From positions 1-64,000 of the forward strand of contig SACZ01000009.1 in the NCBI GenBank assembly GCA_023369685.1: a stretch of 64,000 nt of DNA. Reading direction: 5' to 3'. The position numbers and the translations under genes are program-made. This DNA comes from Prolixibacteraceae bacterium JC049. Its GTDB lineage: Bacteria; Bacteroidota; Bacteroidia; Bacteroidales; Prolixibacteraceae. The stretch's first letter is position 1; every line of letters begins with the position of its first letter. Of the stretch, positions 1 to 9,160 are shown one piece after another. The notes under the pieces are model-generated. The model was not told the origin of the DNA and searched no databases. It was given only the letters and a program-made list of their open reading frames with translations.

Positions 1-1
1 A

Positions 2-97
2 ATCTTTGCTGAAGGAAAAAAGAAAAACGAAAAGAAAGTAGATCTTCCCGCTATCAAACTAGAGCAAAGTACTCCAGTATATATCTGTCCATTATGA
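2..97 (+). CDS. 3' end of an unidentified gene (partial)
   Basis: Reading frame 2 is open from the window edge to a TGA at 95-97. It gives 31 residues ending in a Lys-rich stretch followed by Leu-Pro-Ala-Ile-Lys-Leu and a terminal Cys-Pro-Leu. The piece is too short to assign to a family. It lies about 250 bp upstream of the sulfatase operon on the same strand, so it may be the last gene of an upstream glycan-degradation operon, but that is only inference from position. Confidence 0.5.
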   Translation: MFAEGKKKNEKKVDLPAIKLEQSTPVYICPL

Positions 98-349
98 GTT
101 AGATAATAAATACAATAACCGGTCAACTGTATTTAGGGAAGTACAGATACCGTTTCCCTTTTCTCCGGAATCCGGTTTCTATCAATTTCGTGACTTTCGT
201 CGTTAATTATCTCCTCGCAGCTTTATGCAGTAGCTACCAGGGCTACTAACCATCCAATAATAGGGGAAAATCGTCCATAATAATTGTATACAACAGTTCT
301 TTAGCAATACTTTTATTAATATTGGAAATCGATTGTACAAAACCGAACT
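98..349. repeat. Gene-free leader with a copy of intergenic repeat family A
   Basis: No gene is visible. At about 150-230 there is a tract built around CTCCGGAATCCGGTTTC followed by TTTCGTGACTTTCGTCGTTA. Close relatives occur at about 16870-16925 and 43735-43830, and looser ones at 35600-35660, 38810-38850, 39020-39070 and 39300-39350, always between genes. The remaining sequence to 349 is AT-rich and should hold the promoter of the sulfatase operon. I could not find a convincing TAnnTTTG box in it. Confidence 0.5.
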
Positions 350-2107
350 ATGAAATCAACTACTGCCTGGACACTGCTATTGGTGTCGTTAATTATTGGG
401 GTGCAATATGCCCATGCGTTGGAGAAAAAACGACAACATCCCAACGTTATTATTATCCTTACCGACGACCAAGGATATGGCGATATTGGTTACCATAACA
501 ACCCGCAAATTAAAACACCTACATTGGATAAATTGGCTCAATCGAGTGTTCGCTTCAATCGGTTTTATGCTTGTCCGGTTTGTGCTCCCACACGTGCTGG
601 ATTAATGACAGGAAGATATGCCCTGCGCACCGGAGTATTCGATACTTATTCCGGAGGGGCGATTATGGCTTCCGAAGAAACGACCATTGCCGAACTATTC
701 CAAAAAGCGGGATATACCACCGGACATTTCGGGAAATGGCATTTGGGCGACAGCTACCCTTCACGCCCCCACGATCAGGGATTCGATACTTCGGTATGGC
801 ACCTTTCCGGAGGTATTGGTCAGGTGGGCGATGTATTGAACTACTACAAAGGCGACAGCGCCTACTTCAATCCTACCTTGTTCCGAAACAATCAGGTATT
901 TCAATCTAAAGGTTACTGCAGCGATGTATTTACCAGTGAAGCCATCGATTTTGTAAAAGAAAACCAGAAGCGTCCTTTCTTTATGTATCTGGCATTTAAT
1001 GCTCCTCACACTCCGCTTCAGGTACCTCAGAAGTATTACGATCAATACAAAGACATGGAGATAACCTCTACTGATGCCAATGGTCAATACATCCATTCCA
1101 TGAGTAAGCGCGACAAAGAAGCTGCTCGTAAGGTCTACGCCATGGTTACCAATATCGATGATAACCTGAAACGTCTTTTCGATACATTGAAGAAAAATAA
1201 ACTCGAGAAAAATACCATCATCCTTTTTATGACCGACAATGGTCCTCAGCAATGGCGTTACACCGGAGGCTTCAGAGGCAAAAAATCGGATGTTCGCGAG
1301 GGAGGTGTACGTGTTCCTTGTTTTATGAAGATACCGGGTAAATCGAATCGCGATGTAGCGTGCACCAGCTCCATTTACGATATTTTACCGACTCTTGCTG
1401 ACCTGTGTAATGTGGAGCTGCCTAAACATCTGGAGCTGGATGGTATCTCGCTGGCTCAACAGATTGATAGTCCGAAGCAAACCATCGATCGAACCATATT
1501 TATGGAATGGCAAAGAGGTTATCCCGAGCGTTACCGCAACATGGCTGTAATACATAACTCTTACAAAGCACTTTGCGATAGACAAGGAAAAAAATTCGAG
1601 CTATACGATTTGGCTAACGATCCTTTTGAAGAACAAGATATCTCTACCCATAAACCACAAGTTGTTCGTCAACTAAAATCGAAGATCGATAACTGGTACT
1701 CCGATATTATGGCAAGTGACCATTTGCACCATGCTCCACGTATCATTGTAGGTTCATCGCACGAGAAAAAGACCATCCTCAACAGGAACGACGCCAAAGG
1801 CTTACCATTAATATGGGCTCAAGACAACATCCAGGTAGCCTGGGACATCACCGTTGCCAAAGACGCACTGTTCGATGTGAAAGTATATTTCAGAACTCCC
1901 CTGAAGCAAGCTGGCGATTTATCGTTACGCATTGGAACAACTATGAAAACCATTCACAACGATAAAACAGGCATTCAGAGTTTAACATTTAAACAAGTGG
2001 CACTGCAAGCAGGAGAATATCGACTGGACAGCTGGTATAACAGCCGATGGCCCCACTACATCACTCCTTTTTATATCGAAATTGAAAAGACCAATAATCA
2101 TAACTAA
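350..2107 (+). CDS. Exported S1-family sulfatase with C-terminal extension
   Basis: Hydrolyses sulfate esters, most likely on a polysaccharide, in the periplasm or at the cell surface. The 585-residue product has a signal peptide (about 1-23). The metal-site motif LTDDQGYGD is at 37-45, and the maturation motif C78-A-P-T-R82 is where Cys becomes formylglycine. GKWHLG and a DNGP motif later in the catalytic domain are also typical. About 120 residues follow the usual sulfatase end and look like a small beta-rich domain, possibly carbohydrate-binding. First of four consecutive sulfatase genes, with 11 bp to the next. Class is certain; the substrate cannot be read from the sequence. Confidence 0.93.
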   Translation: MKSTTAWTLLLVSLIIGVQYAHALEKKRQHPNVIIILTDDQGYGDIGYHNNPQIKTPTLDKLAQSSVRFNRFYACPVCAPTRAGLMTGRYALRTGVFDTYSGGAIMASEETTIAELFQKAGYTTGHFGKWHLGDSYPSRPHDQGFDTSVWHLSGGIGQVGDVLNYYKGDSAYFNPTLFRNNQVFQSKGYCSDVFTSEAIDFVKENQKRPFFMYLAFNAPHTPLQVPQKYYDQYKDMEITSTDANGQYIHSMSKRDKEAARKVYAMVTNIDDNLKRLFDTLKKNKLEKNTIILFMTDNGPQQWRYTGGFRGKKSDVREGGVRVPCFMKIPGKSNRDVACTSSIYDILPTLADLCNVELPKHLELDGISLAQQIDSPKQTIDRTIFMEWQRGYPERYRNMAVIHNSYKALCDRQGKKFELYDLANDPFEEQDISTHKPQVVRQLKSKIDNWYSDIMASDHLHHAPRIIVGSSHEKKTILNRNDAKGLPLIWAQDNIQVAWDITVAKDALFDVKVYFRTPLKQAGDLSLRIGTTMKTIHNDKTGIQSLTFKQVALQAGEYRLDSWYNSRWPHYITPFYIEIEKTNNHN

Positions 2108-2118
2108 CAATTATCGCA

Positions 2119-3624
2119 ATGAGTTTTAAACCGATTGGAATTTTAAGTATCATCTTTTTAATGACTCTGTCGAGTTCATTATTTGCCCAAACAAATCAAT
2201 CACCTAACATTGTTATCATCTACCTCGACGACTTAGGTTATGGAGATGTAAGTGCATATGGCGCAACTGAAATCAATACTCCCAACATGGATATGTTGGC
2301 CAAAGGAGGTATTCGCTTCACCGATGCCCACACCACATCTGCCACCTGTACTCCTAGTCGTTACGGGCTACTTACAGGTATGTATCCATGGCGCAACAAA
2401 AGAGCCCGCATATTAAAAGGCGATGCACCAATGCTCATTAGCACCCAACAACTTACCATTCCTAAAATGCTTAAATCGAAAGGATATCATACCGGAATAG
2501 TTGGAAAGTGGCACCTGGGCTTAGGAGATGGAAATATCGACTGGAATAAACATATCAGTCCTAGCCCAAACGATGTGGGCTTCGACTACTCTTATATTTT
2601 GGCAGCCACACAAGACCGTGTACCAACTGTTTATATCAACGATGGGCATGTTGTGAACCTCGATCCCAACGATCCTATCCAGGTGAATTACCGAAAGAAT
2701 TTTGAAGGAGAACCAACTGCTCTTACCAATCCTGAACTATGTACTTATGTGAAATGGCACCACGGACATAACAACTCGGTGGTAAATGGTATTCCACGTA
2801 TCGGATTCATGAAAGGTGGTCAGGCAGCCAAATGGAGCGATATCGATATGGCCGACCATTTCTTGCTCAAAGCACAGGAGTATGTTAAATCGCATAAAGA
2901 TGAACCATTCTTCCTTTATTACGCATTGCAACAACCTCACGTACCGCGCACTCCACATCCTCGTTTCGAAGGTAAATCGGGAATGGGACCACGTGGAGAT
3001 GTTATTCTGGAAGCCGACTGGTGCATTGGCGAATTCATTAAAACATTAGAACAGGAAGGTATTCTGGAGAATACACTCATTATCTTCTCCAGCGACAATG
3101 GCCCTGTTCTAAACGATGGTTACCATGACGATGCAGTGGAAAAAGTGGGCAACCATAAACCTGCCGGAGTGCTTCGCGGAGGGAAATACAGTTTGTTTGA
3201 AGCGGGTACACGTGTTCCTTTCATGACTTACTGGAAAGGTACCATTCAGCCATCTGTCTCTGATGCTCTGGTTTGTCAAATCGACCTACTGAACTCTTTA
3301 GCTCAACTTGTCGACAGCAAAGAACAAACTACAGATAGCCAGGATCACTTGAAACTACTTTTAGGGAAATCGAAAGAAGGACGAAAAGAGCTGATGCTAG
3401 AAGCCAATATGCGCACGGCATATCGCAATGGAAACTGGTTACTTATTCCTCCTTACAAAGGATGGCCGCTGAATAAAAATGTTAACATCGAAACAGGGTT
3501 AGCAGAAGAATACCAACTGTATAATCTAAAGGACGATATAAGTCAGCAACACAATTTAGCCAAAAGCAATCCTAAGCAATTGCAAAAGATGATTGCTCGC
3601 TACAAACAGCAAAAAGAAAACTAG
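2119..3624 (+). CDS. Exported S1-family sulfatase (arylsulfatase A-like)
   Basis: 501 residues with a signal peptide ending near Ala23. YLDDLGYGDVSAYG supplies the first metal ligands, C77-T-P-S-R81 is the formylglycine motif, and GKWHLGLG and SSDNGP follow in family order. The C-terminus has the usual YQLYNLKDD sulfatase tail. It lies 11 bp after the first sulfatase and 11 bp before the third, so the genes are almost certainly co-transcribed. Sequence differences from its neighbours, such as a long insert around residues 165-230, suggest a distinct subfamily acting on a different sulfated position. Substrate unknown. Confidence 0.93.
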   Translation: MSFKPIGILSIIFLMTLSSSLFAQTNQSPNIVIIYLDDLGYGDVSAYGATEINTPNMDMLAKGGIRFTDAHTTSATCTPSRYGLLTGMYPWRNKRARILKGDAPMLISTQQLTIPKMLKSKGYHTGIVGKWHLGLGDGNIDWNKHISPSPNDVGFDYSYILAATQDRVPTVYINDGHVVNLDPNDPIQVNYRKNFEGEPTALTNPELCTYVKWHHGHNNSVVNGIPRIGFMKGGQAAKWSDIDMADHFLLKAQEYVKSHKDEPFFLYYALQQPHVPRTPHPRFEGKSGMGPRGDVILEADWCIGEFIKTLEQEGILENTLIIFSSDNGPVLNDGYHDDAVEKVGNHKPAGVLRGGKYSLFEAGTRVPFMTYWKGTIQPSVSDALVCQIDLLNSLAQLVDSKEQTTDSQDHLKLLLGKSKEGRKELMLEANMRTAYRNGNWLLIPPYKGWPLNKNVNIETGLAEEYQLYNLKDDISQQHNLAKSNPKQLQKMIARYKQQKEN

Positions 3625-3635
3625 CTTTTAAAATT

Positions 3636-5072
3636 ATGTGGAAAAGATTTGCTCTTCCCTTACTCTGTATGCTGACACTTTCTGCAAGTGCCAGCTCAAA
3701 AAAATCGAAACCCAATATCATCGTCCTTTTGGCCGATGATTTGGGTTATAACGATTTAAGTTGCTATGGGGGAATTCCTCAAACACCCCACCTCGATCAA
3801 TTGGCCAGTAACGGTATAAAGTTCACTAACTTTTATGCTGCGGCTCCCAATTGCTCGCCTTCAAGAGCCGGTCTGCTAACTGGTCGTTCTCCGTTTAGAG
3901 CAGGGATTTATAGTTATCGCCCTGTCAATCATCCAATGCACTTACGCAATCAGGAGATTACTATCGCTGAAGAGTTAAAGCAGGCAGGCTACCAAACAGT
4001 ACATTTAGGGAAATGGCATTTAGGCGCATTGCCTGCCAGTAAGGATTTTCCACATCCTCAACCTACCGATCAGGGATTCGATTATTCTTATGGAACAGAA
4101 AATGGCGCTCGGCCATCGCACCACAACCCGGTTAACTTTGTTCGAAATGGACAACCACTTCCCAAGCAAGATGGATATTCGTGTCAGTTATTGGCCAACG
4201 AAGCCATTTCGTGGTGGAAGAACAACTACCAGAAAGAGCACCCTTTCTTTATGTATGTTGCTTTTCATGAGCCCCACTCCAAAGTAGCTGCTCCGCAAAA
4301 CCTGGTAAACAACTATTCTGAACACAAAAATGCAGCCACCTATCTGGCATGCATTCAGAATATGGATCTAGCCATAGGCCGAATTATTCGCCAACTAAAA
4401 GCAATGGGCGAATACGAGAATACACTCATCGTATTTGCTTCCGACAATGGCTCTTACCGTCAGGCATCGAACCAACCTTTGCGGGCACTAAAGAGTTGGC
4501 TCTACGAAGGAGGAATTCGTGTTCCCGGGATCATTAGCTGGCCCAATGCAATTGCCACACATAAAACCATTGATGAACCAGCCGGACTTATCGATCTCTA
4601 TTCTACTTTCTGTGAGGCAGCCCATATCACTCCTTCTTCAAAAAGAGAACAAGATGGAACAAACATTTTACCCCTACTCACAGGAGAAAAATTTCAACGC
4701 CAAAAACCTTTATTTTGGTTCTTCTATCGCACCTCTCCCGAAATAGCTATTCGCCAAGGAGACTTCATGCTCATGGGAAAAGACAATGATCAAACTCCTC
4801 GATCTCACGGTTTCTCTTCAATAGATATGGAGTACATTAAACAGTTGCAGTTGCAATCGTTCGAGTTATATAACCTGAAGAACGATCTGAAGCAACAAAC
4901 CAATCTGTGGGATGCCACTCATCAGCTTCAAAAACAATTGCTCAACCATTTGTTGAATGAGGTAAAAACCAAAGGAGTTAAATGGGACACCTTACCTGCT
5001 CCACATAAGAACAGGAAGGTGAAGACCCAATGGAAAAAATACAAATTTGTAAAAACAAATTCCAATGAATAG
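3636..5072 (+). CDS. Exported S1-family sulfatase
   Basis: 478 residues; signal peptide about 1-20. LADDLGYNDLSCYG at 32-45, the formylglycine motif C73-S-P-S-R77, GKWHLG, and ASDNGS in the second metal-binding region identify an active-type sulfatase. The C-terminus ends in a basic tail rich in Lys. The stop overlaps the start of the next gene by 8 bp (5065-5072), showing translational coupling within the sulfatase operon. Probably removes one of several sulfate groups from a common glycan; specificity not inferable. Confidence 0.92.
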   Translation: MWKRFALPLLCMLTLSASASSKKSKPNIIVLLADDLGYNDLSCYGGIPQTPHLDQLASNGIKFTNFYAAAPNCSPSRAGLLTGRSPFRAGIYSYRPVNHPMHLRNQEITIAEELKQAGYQTVHLGKWHLGALPASKDFPHPQPTDQGFDYSYGTENGARPSHHNPVNFVRNGQPLPKQDGYSCQLLANEAISWWKNNYQKEHPFFMYVAFHEPHSKVAAPQNLVNNYSEHKNAATYLACIQNMDLAIGRIIRQLKAMGEYENTLIVFASDNGSYRQASNQPLRALKSWLYEGGIRVPGIISWPNAIATHKTIDEPAGLIDLYSTFCEAAHITPSSKREQDGTNILPLLTGEKFQRQKPLFWFFYRTSPEIAIRQGDFMLMGKDNDQTPRSHGFSSIDMEYIKQLQLQSFELYNLKNDLKQQTNLWDATHQLQKQLLNHLLNEVKTKGVKWDTLPAPHKNRKVKTQWKKYKFVKTNSNE

Positions 5073-6525
5073 AATATTGTTCCTGCTGATTGCATTAACT
5101 ACTTTTCCATCGCTAACGTGGGCTAAACAGCAAGCCAAGTCAGATGAACGTCCCAATATCCTGATGATCTGTGTAGACGATCTGAACAACTGGATTAGCT
5201 GTATGAATGGGCATCCCAATGCGAAAACACCCCATATCGATCAATTGGCACAAAATGGAATACTATTCACCAACGCTCATTGTCAGGTACCTCTATGCGG
5301 ACCTTCGCGAGCATCCATAATGTCTGGTTTACGCCCATCTACCACGGGTATCTATGGACAGATTAAAGATGATGATATTCGCAAAAAAAATCCTGCCACT
5401 GAAAACATTCAGTTCCTGCCAGAATACCTGGCAGCGAATGGTTATCATACCATGGGAGTAGGAAAAATATTCCACCATCATGCCCCCAAAGGCGTATTTC
5501 ACGAATCGGGAGGAAGAGCACATGGCTTTGGCCCCAAGCCCGCCAAACGAATGAACTGGACTTCTAAGCGTACCAAGCAATATGGTGGTACATCCACCGA
5601 CTGGGGACCATTTCCCGCAGCAGACTCATTGATGCCCGATGTGGCTTCTGTTCGTTGGGCTCAAGAGCGTTTGAAACGCACTTACGATCAACCATTTTTC
5701 ATGGCGGTTGGCTTCTTACGTCCTCATGTCCCTTGGCATGTTCCTCAAAAGTGGTTCGACATGCATCCTTTAGAACAAATAGAAACTCCTCCTTATCTGC
5801 CATCCGACAGAGATGATTTACCAGAGATAGCCCGCCAGTTAGACGACCTGCCCATGATGCCATCTACTCAATGGGCCATTCAATCTGGAAAATGGAAAGA
5901 AATTGTTCAGGCCTATCTGGCATGCGTTTCCTTTGTCGATCATTACATTGGAGAGTTACTACAAACATTGAAGGAGAGTCCTTATGCCGATAATACGATT
6001 ATCGTTTTTTGGTCGGACCATGGTTACCGACTTGGACAGAAAGGAACATTTGCCAAGCATTGCTTATGGAAAGAAGCCACACACACTCCTCTTATATTCA
6101 GTGGAACACCCATTCGCAATAATATTAAGTGCGATGCTCCTACCGAGTTGCTTTCAATCTATCCTACTCTATTGGAGTTATGCGGACTTCCTGTCAATAC
6201 CACCAATGAAGGAAAGAGCATTGCCGCATACATTAGCAATGGCGACAAAAGAGCATTGACTAAGTCGGCATTGACAACATATGGATGGAAAAACCATAGT
6301 CTACGAACCAGTAAATACCGATTGATTCACTACTCAGATGGTAGCAGTGAGCTTTATGACCACAAAAAGGACAGCAATGAATGGCATAATATAGCAATGA
6401 AGAAGAAAAAGACAGTCAAACAGATACAACATCTTTTACCCCAACAGAATGCACTGTGGGCTCCAACTTCCAGCTATAGATATAATCCGTTTTTTATAAA
6501 CGACAAGAAGAAACATTCGAAATAG
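5065..6525 (+). CDS. Exported sulfatase, iduronate-2-sulfatase-like
   Basis: 486 residues; signal peptide about 1-20. ICVDDLNNWI at 35-44 and the formylglycine motif C78-G-P-S-R82 followed by STTGIYG, then VGKIFHH and WSDHGYRLG, are the pattern of iduronate-2-sulfatase-type enzymes rather than arylsulfatase A types. It overlaps the upstream sulfatase by 8 bp and ends the operon. The hemerythrin gene converges from the other strand only 15 bp downstream, with no obvious terminator between. The family name is not a demonstrated substrate: bacterial members act on various sulfated sugars. Confidence 0.9.
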   Translation: MNRILFLLIALTTFPSLTWAKQQAKSDERPNILMICVDDLNNWISCMNGHPNAKTPHIDQLAQNGILFTNAHCQVPLCGPSRASIMSGLRPSTTGIYGQIKDDDIRKKNPATENIQFLPEYLAANGYHTMGVGKIFHHHAPKGVFHESGGRAHGFGPKPAKRMNWTSKRTKQYGGTSTDWGPFPAADSLMPDVASVRWAQERLKRTYDQPFFMAVGFLRPHVPWHVPQKWFDMHPLEQIETPPYLPSDRDDLPEIARQLDDLPMMPSTQWAIQSGKWKEIVQAYLACVSFVDHYIGELLQTLKESPYADNTIIVFWSDHGYRLGQKGTFAKHCLWKEATHTPLIFSGTPIRNNIKCDAPTELLSIYPTLLELCGLPVNTTNEGKSIAAYISNGDKRALTKSALTTYGWKNHSLRTSKYRLIHYSDGSSELYDHKKDSNEWHNIAMKKKKTVKQIQHLLPQQNALWAPTSSYRYNPFFINDKKKHSK

Positions 6526-6540
6526 ATGGCTCTAAAGCAA

Positions 6541-6939
6541 CTACTTCTTCTCGAATAGATATTTTAACTTGAGATCTTCCTTTAGAATATGATCCAACCA
6601 CCACTTTTTAAGGTATTCTAGCAGCTCTCTGGGAACTGTTTCGTTGTTGTCGAACACCTTTTTACACATTACAGCACCATTCAGTTTAAACTGAAGATGT
6701 TCTTTGTGGTGTTCATCCAGGAATGGATATTCATATTCTTTCATGAGCATCTCCTCTACCATAAAATGCTCCATACCGTATTTTACGATATCATTCAACA
6801 AATCAGATATAAATTCAGAGTGAATGGAAACCTCCTGGTTCGCAATCAACTCATTAATCATTCTTATGATTCGTTTGTGTTGCGCATCAATTACATTGTG
6901 TCCAACACTGTATTCTTCCTTCCATTCAATTTGATTCAT
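6541..6939 (-). CDS. Bacteriohemerythrin
   Basis: A 132-residue cytoplasmic four-helix protein that should bind O2 reversibly at a di-iron centre. All expected ligands are visible: His21 (DAQHKRI), His58 and Glu62 (EHFMVEE), His77 and His81 (DEHHKEH), His117 and Asp122 (WLDHILKED). No signal peptide or fused signalling domain, so it is the single-domain type used for oxygen storage, delivery or sensing in microaerobic bacteria. It is convergent with the sulfatase operon and divergent from the hydrolase gene at 7067. Confidence 0.93.
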   Translation of the reverse strand: MNQIEWKEEYSVGHNVIDAQHKRIIRMINELIANQEVSIHSEFISDLLNDIVKYGMEHFMVEEMLMKEYEYPFLDEHHKEHLQFKLNGAVMCKKVFDNNETVPRELLEYLKKWWLDHILKEDLKLKYLFEKK

Positions 6940-7029
6940 GGCAATTCGCTTAGCAGATTGTCACTAATTTAGTCATTTATAATTTAATATCACAACAACA
7001 ATTTACTTTAAATATTGAACACGATTAGT

Positions 7030-7037
7030 TACATTTG
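7030..7037 (+). promoter_or_regulatory. Candidate -7 promoter box (TACATTTG)
   Basis: Matches the Bacteroidota -7 consensus TAnnTTTG, 29 bp before the start of the gene at 7067. An imperfect -33 element (CTTT) lies about 21 bp upstream. The position fits a short leader. Confidence 0.45.
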
Positions 7038-7066
7038 AAGAAGTTTAACCGCAAACCAATTATTAA

Positions 7067-8137
7067 ATGAAGAGAAGACATTTTATTCAGGTAATGGGAG
7101 TAACATCCGTTGCTCTGGCTGCTGGCATTTCTTGCACCAGCACCAATAAGAAATTCAAAAACTGGGTATGGCTACGAGGAGGACAAAAGAACACTGATGC
7201 TGAGTTATTGGTATTCTTAGAAAAGCTAAAAAAGAATAACATCGACGGTATTCTTCCTGAGGGAGGCAACGAGTGGTATAAGCGCTTGGCTCCACTGGCA
7301 CAGAAGGTAGGATTAGATTTCCACGCTTGGCGCTGGACAATGAACCGTGGTGGTTACATGAAAGAACATCCAGAATGGTATGCCGTTAACCGCAATGGCG
7401 ATTCTGTGATTGACAAGCCACCTTACGTAAAATACTACCGTTGGTTATGTCCTTCAAGACCTGAAGTGAAGCAGCTTCTTATCGACGATTATGTCAACCT
7501 TTGTAAAATCGAAGGTCTTACTGGTGTACACCTGGACTACGTTCGTTACTGCGACGTAATTCTTCCAATTGCACTTCAGCCTAAATACAATTTAGTGCAA
7601 GATCACGAAATGCCTGAGTTCGACTATTGCTATTGCGAATTATGCAGAAGCAAATTTAAAGAAGAGCACGGTGTTGATCCATTGGAAATGAAAGATCCTA
7701 CTGCTAGCAAAGAGTGGAAAGAATGGCGCTTGAATCAGTTAGTGAAAGTAGTAAATGCTATTGCAGAGGAAGTACATAAAACAGGGAAAGAAATTTCTGC
7801 AGCTGTATTCCCAACTCCGGAAATTGCCAGCAACTTAGTACGCCAAAACTGGGCAGAGTTCAATCTGGACATGTTTATGCCAATGATTTACTTCAAAGAT
7901 TACAATGGCGATTTGGACTGGGTAGCACGTATTGTAAAAGAAGATGCAGCTATTGCCAAAAGAAAAGGAGCTAAGTTCTATGCAGGATTGCACATGGGGC
8001 ATGTTCGCCAATTCGGCTTAAAACCAGTTATTGAAACATGTATGAAAAATGGTGCCGATGGAGTTTCATTCTTCACCGGGCATTCATTGAAAGATAACGA
8101 ATGGATGGAGTTCTCTAACTTCTGGAAGAACTATTAA
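7067..8137 (+). CDS. Exported putative glycoside hydrolase (family-10-like / DUF187-type TIM barrel)
   Basis: 356 residues. The N-terminus has a twin-Arg-like MKRRHFIQ followed by a hydrophobic stretch and a Cys at 23 (AGISC), so it is a lipoprotein or Tat substrate. The body looks like the family-10-like TIM barrel seen in bacterial glycan-degrading lipoproteins: a long early segment with WLRGG and HAWRWTMN, the beta-strand motif GVHLDYVRYCD, and MPMIYFKDYNGD near the C-terminus. A Cys pair (YCYCELC) may bind metal or form disulfides. The nearby sulfatases suggest a role in sulfated-glycan breakdown, but it is separated from them by the hemerythrin gene. Confidence 0.7.
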   Translation: MKRRHFIQVMGVTSVALAAGISCTSTNKKFKNWVWLRGGQKNTDAELLVFLEKLKKNNIDGILPEGGNEWYKRLAPLAQKVGLDFHAWRWTMNRGGYMKEHPEWYAVNRNGDSVIDKPPYVKYYRWLCPSRPEVKQLLIDDYVNLCKIEGLTGVHLDYVRYCDVILPIALQPKYNLVQDHEMPEFDYCYCELCRSKFKEEHGVDPLEMKDPTASKEWKEWRLNQLVKVVNAIAEEVHKTGKEISAAVFPTPEIASNLVRQNWAEFNLDMFMPMIYFKDYNGDLDWVARIVKEDAAIAKRKGAKFYAGLHMGHVRQFGLKPVIETCMKNGADGVSFFTGHSLKDNEWMEFSNFWKNY

Positions 8138-8155
8138 TCCAATTTCTATATTCAA

Positions 8156-8187
8156 AAAAGAGACAGTTCTAATGAGCTGTCTCTTTT
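8156..8187. terminator. Bidirectional intrinsic terminator
   Basis: Perfect 11-bp inverted repeat AAAAGAGACAG / CTGTCTCTTTT around a 10-nt loop, with A/T runs on both flanks. It follows the hydrolase gene at 8137. On the other strand it overlaps the last codons and TAG stop (8169-8171) of the cupin gene, so the terminator stem is partly coding. Confidence 0.85.
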
Positions 8188-8627
8188 GGCTTTACCTCGT
8201 CCAAAACAGTAATTGGCTTCTCCTTTACTCCTGCATAAAAAACAATAATTTCTGCCGGCTCTTTGCCTTCGTTAACACCATAATGCCAAGTATTAACTAC
8301 TTCTACAATGGGATCGTTGGCTTTTAGGTAAAGTGTATCTTTATTTTCACTCACCACTGTTAATTTCCCTTTTAACAAAACGCCTGCGTTAATGTATGGA
8401 TGCTTGTGCCATTTCAGTTTGGTTTTAGAAGGGATAGTAATTTTTAAGATGGTTATTTCGGGGTTACCTGTAGCATACTTGGGAAGTTGCATTCCATCCC
8501 AGCTTTTGTCCGATTTAACTAAAGTTACCACTTCAGTTTTAGTTATCTTCTTTGTTGAAACACATCCTATAAATACTGAAAAGATAATGATTAAACAGGC
8601 GATGGTTTTATCGTCACAAAGTTTCAT
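8169..8627 (-). CDS. Cupin-fold lipoprotein
   Basis: 152 residues with a hydrophobic N-terminus and a lipobox-like FIGC at about 19-22, so it is probably anchored in the envelope. The cupin signature is present as WHKHPYINAGVLLKGKLTVV (first motif with two His) and NTWHYGVNEG (second motif with His), which would bind a divalent metal. Its enzymatic or binding role is unknown. It stands alone between a terminator and the SRPBCC gene, 57 bp downstream of that gene, so it might be the distal member of the same transcript. Confidence 0.75.
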   Translation of the reverse strand: MKLCDDKTIACLIIIFSVFIGCVSTKKITKTEVVTLVKSDKSWDGMQLPKYATGNPEITILKITIPSKTKLKWHKHPYINAGVLLKGKLTVVSENKDTLYLKANDPIVEVVNTWHYGVNEGKEPAEIIVFYAGVKEKPITVLDEVKPKETAH

Positions 8628-8684
8628 GGCAAATAACAGTTAATTAGTTACTTCCATAAAGGTACTTATTCTTCCAAGAGAGAA

Positions 8685-9155
8685 CTACTTTTCATTCGAA
8701 TTAAACAACCGATCCAACACCTGTTCACGGTAATCAAATATTTCTGCAATTTTAGATCGAATAACAAATTTATTGGCTATATCACCCAAAATACCCAATG
8801 GAGGCTGATAACTGATAATATCAATCATCAATGTATCGTTATCTCTAGGTTGAAGAATATGTTCATGGTGCCACATTTTGTAAGGACCAACACGCTGTTC
8901 ATCGACAAAATACTTTCCTTCTTCCACATGAGTTATCTCGGTTACCCATGTGGTTTTATAACCCGATATAGGAGTTACCTGATAGCTAATGATCATACCT
9001 GCATACATTTTCTCTGGCAACCCGATGGAAGTGATGTCAAAGCCCATATAATCGGGAGTTATCTCCTTCAGGTTCTTCGGACTTGAAATAAAATCCCAAA
9101 CCGTTTCCATTGGTTGTTTTATAAGTTGCTCTCTTCGATATTGGTAAAAACCCAT
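8685..9155 (-). CDS. SRPBCC-fold ligand-binding protein
   Basis: 156 residues from the ATG at 9155. A longer in-frame start at 9215 would overlap the SDR gene by 55 bp and adds an implausible Cys/Trp-rich leader, so I reject it. The sequence YRREQLIKQPMETVWDFISSPKNLKEITP is the classic start of the START-like SRPBCC family, followed by strands and a C-terminal helix (IFDYREQVLDRLF). Such proteins bind hydrophobic ligands. It lies 5 bp downstream of the SDR gene and is surely co-transcribed; SRPBCC/SDR pairs are common in stress or light-response clusters. Confidence 0.85.
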   Translation of the reverse strand: MGFYQYRREQLIKQPMETVWDFISSPKNLKEITPDYMGFDITSIGLPEKMYAGMIISYQVTPISGYKTTWVTEITHVEEGKYFVDEQRVGPYKMWHHEHILQPRDNDTLMIDIISYQPPLGILGDIANKFVIRSKIAEIFDYREQVLDRLFNSNEK

Positions 9156-9160
9156 TTCAT

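Noticed and set aside
350-8137. A full polysaccharide-utilization locus
   Set aside because: No SusC/SusD pair, hybrid two-component regulator or matched glycosidase set is visible between 350 and 8137; I report only the sulfatase operon.
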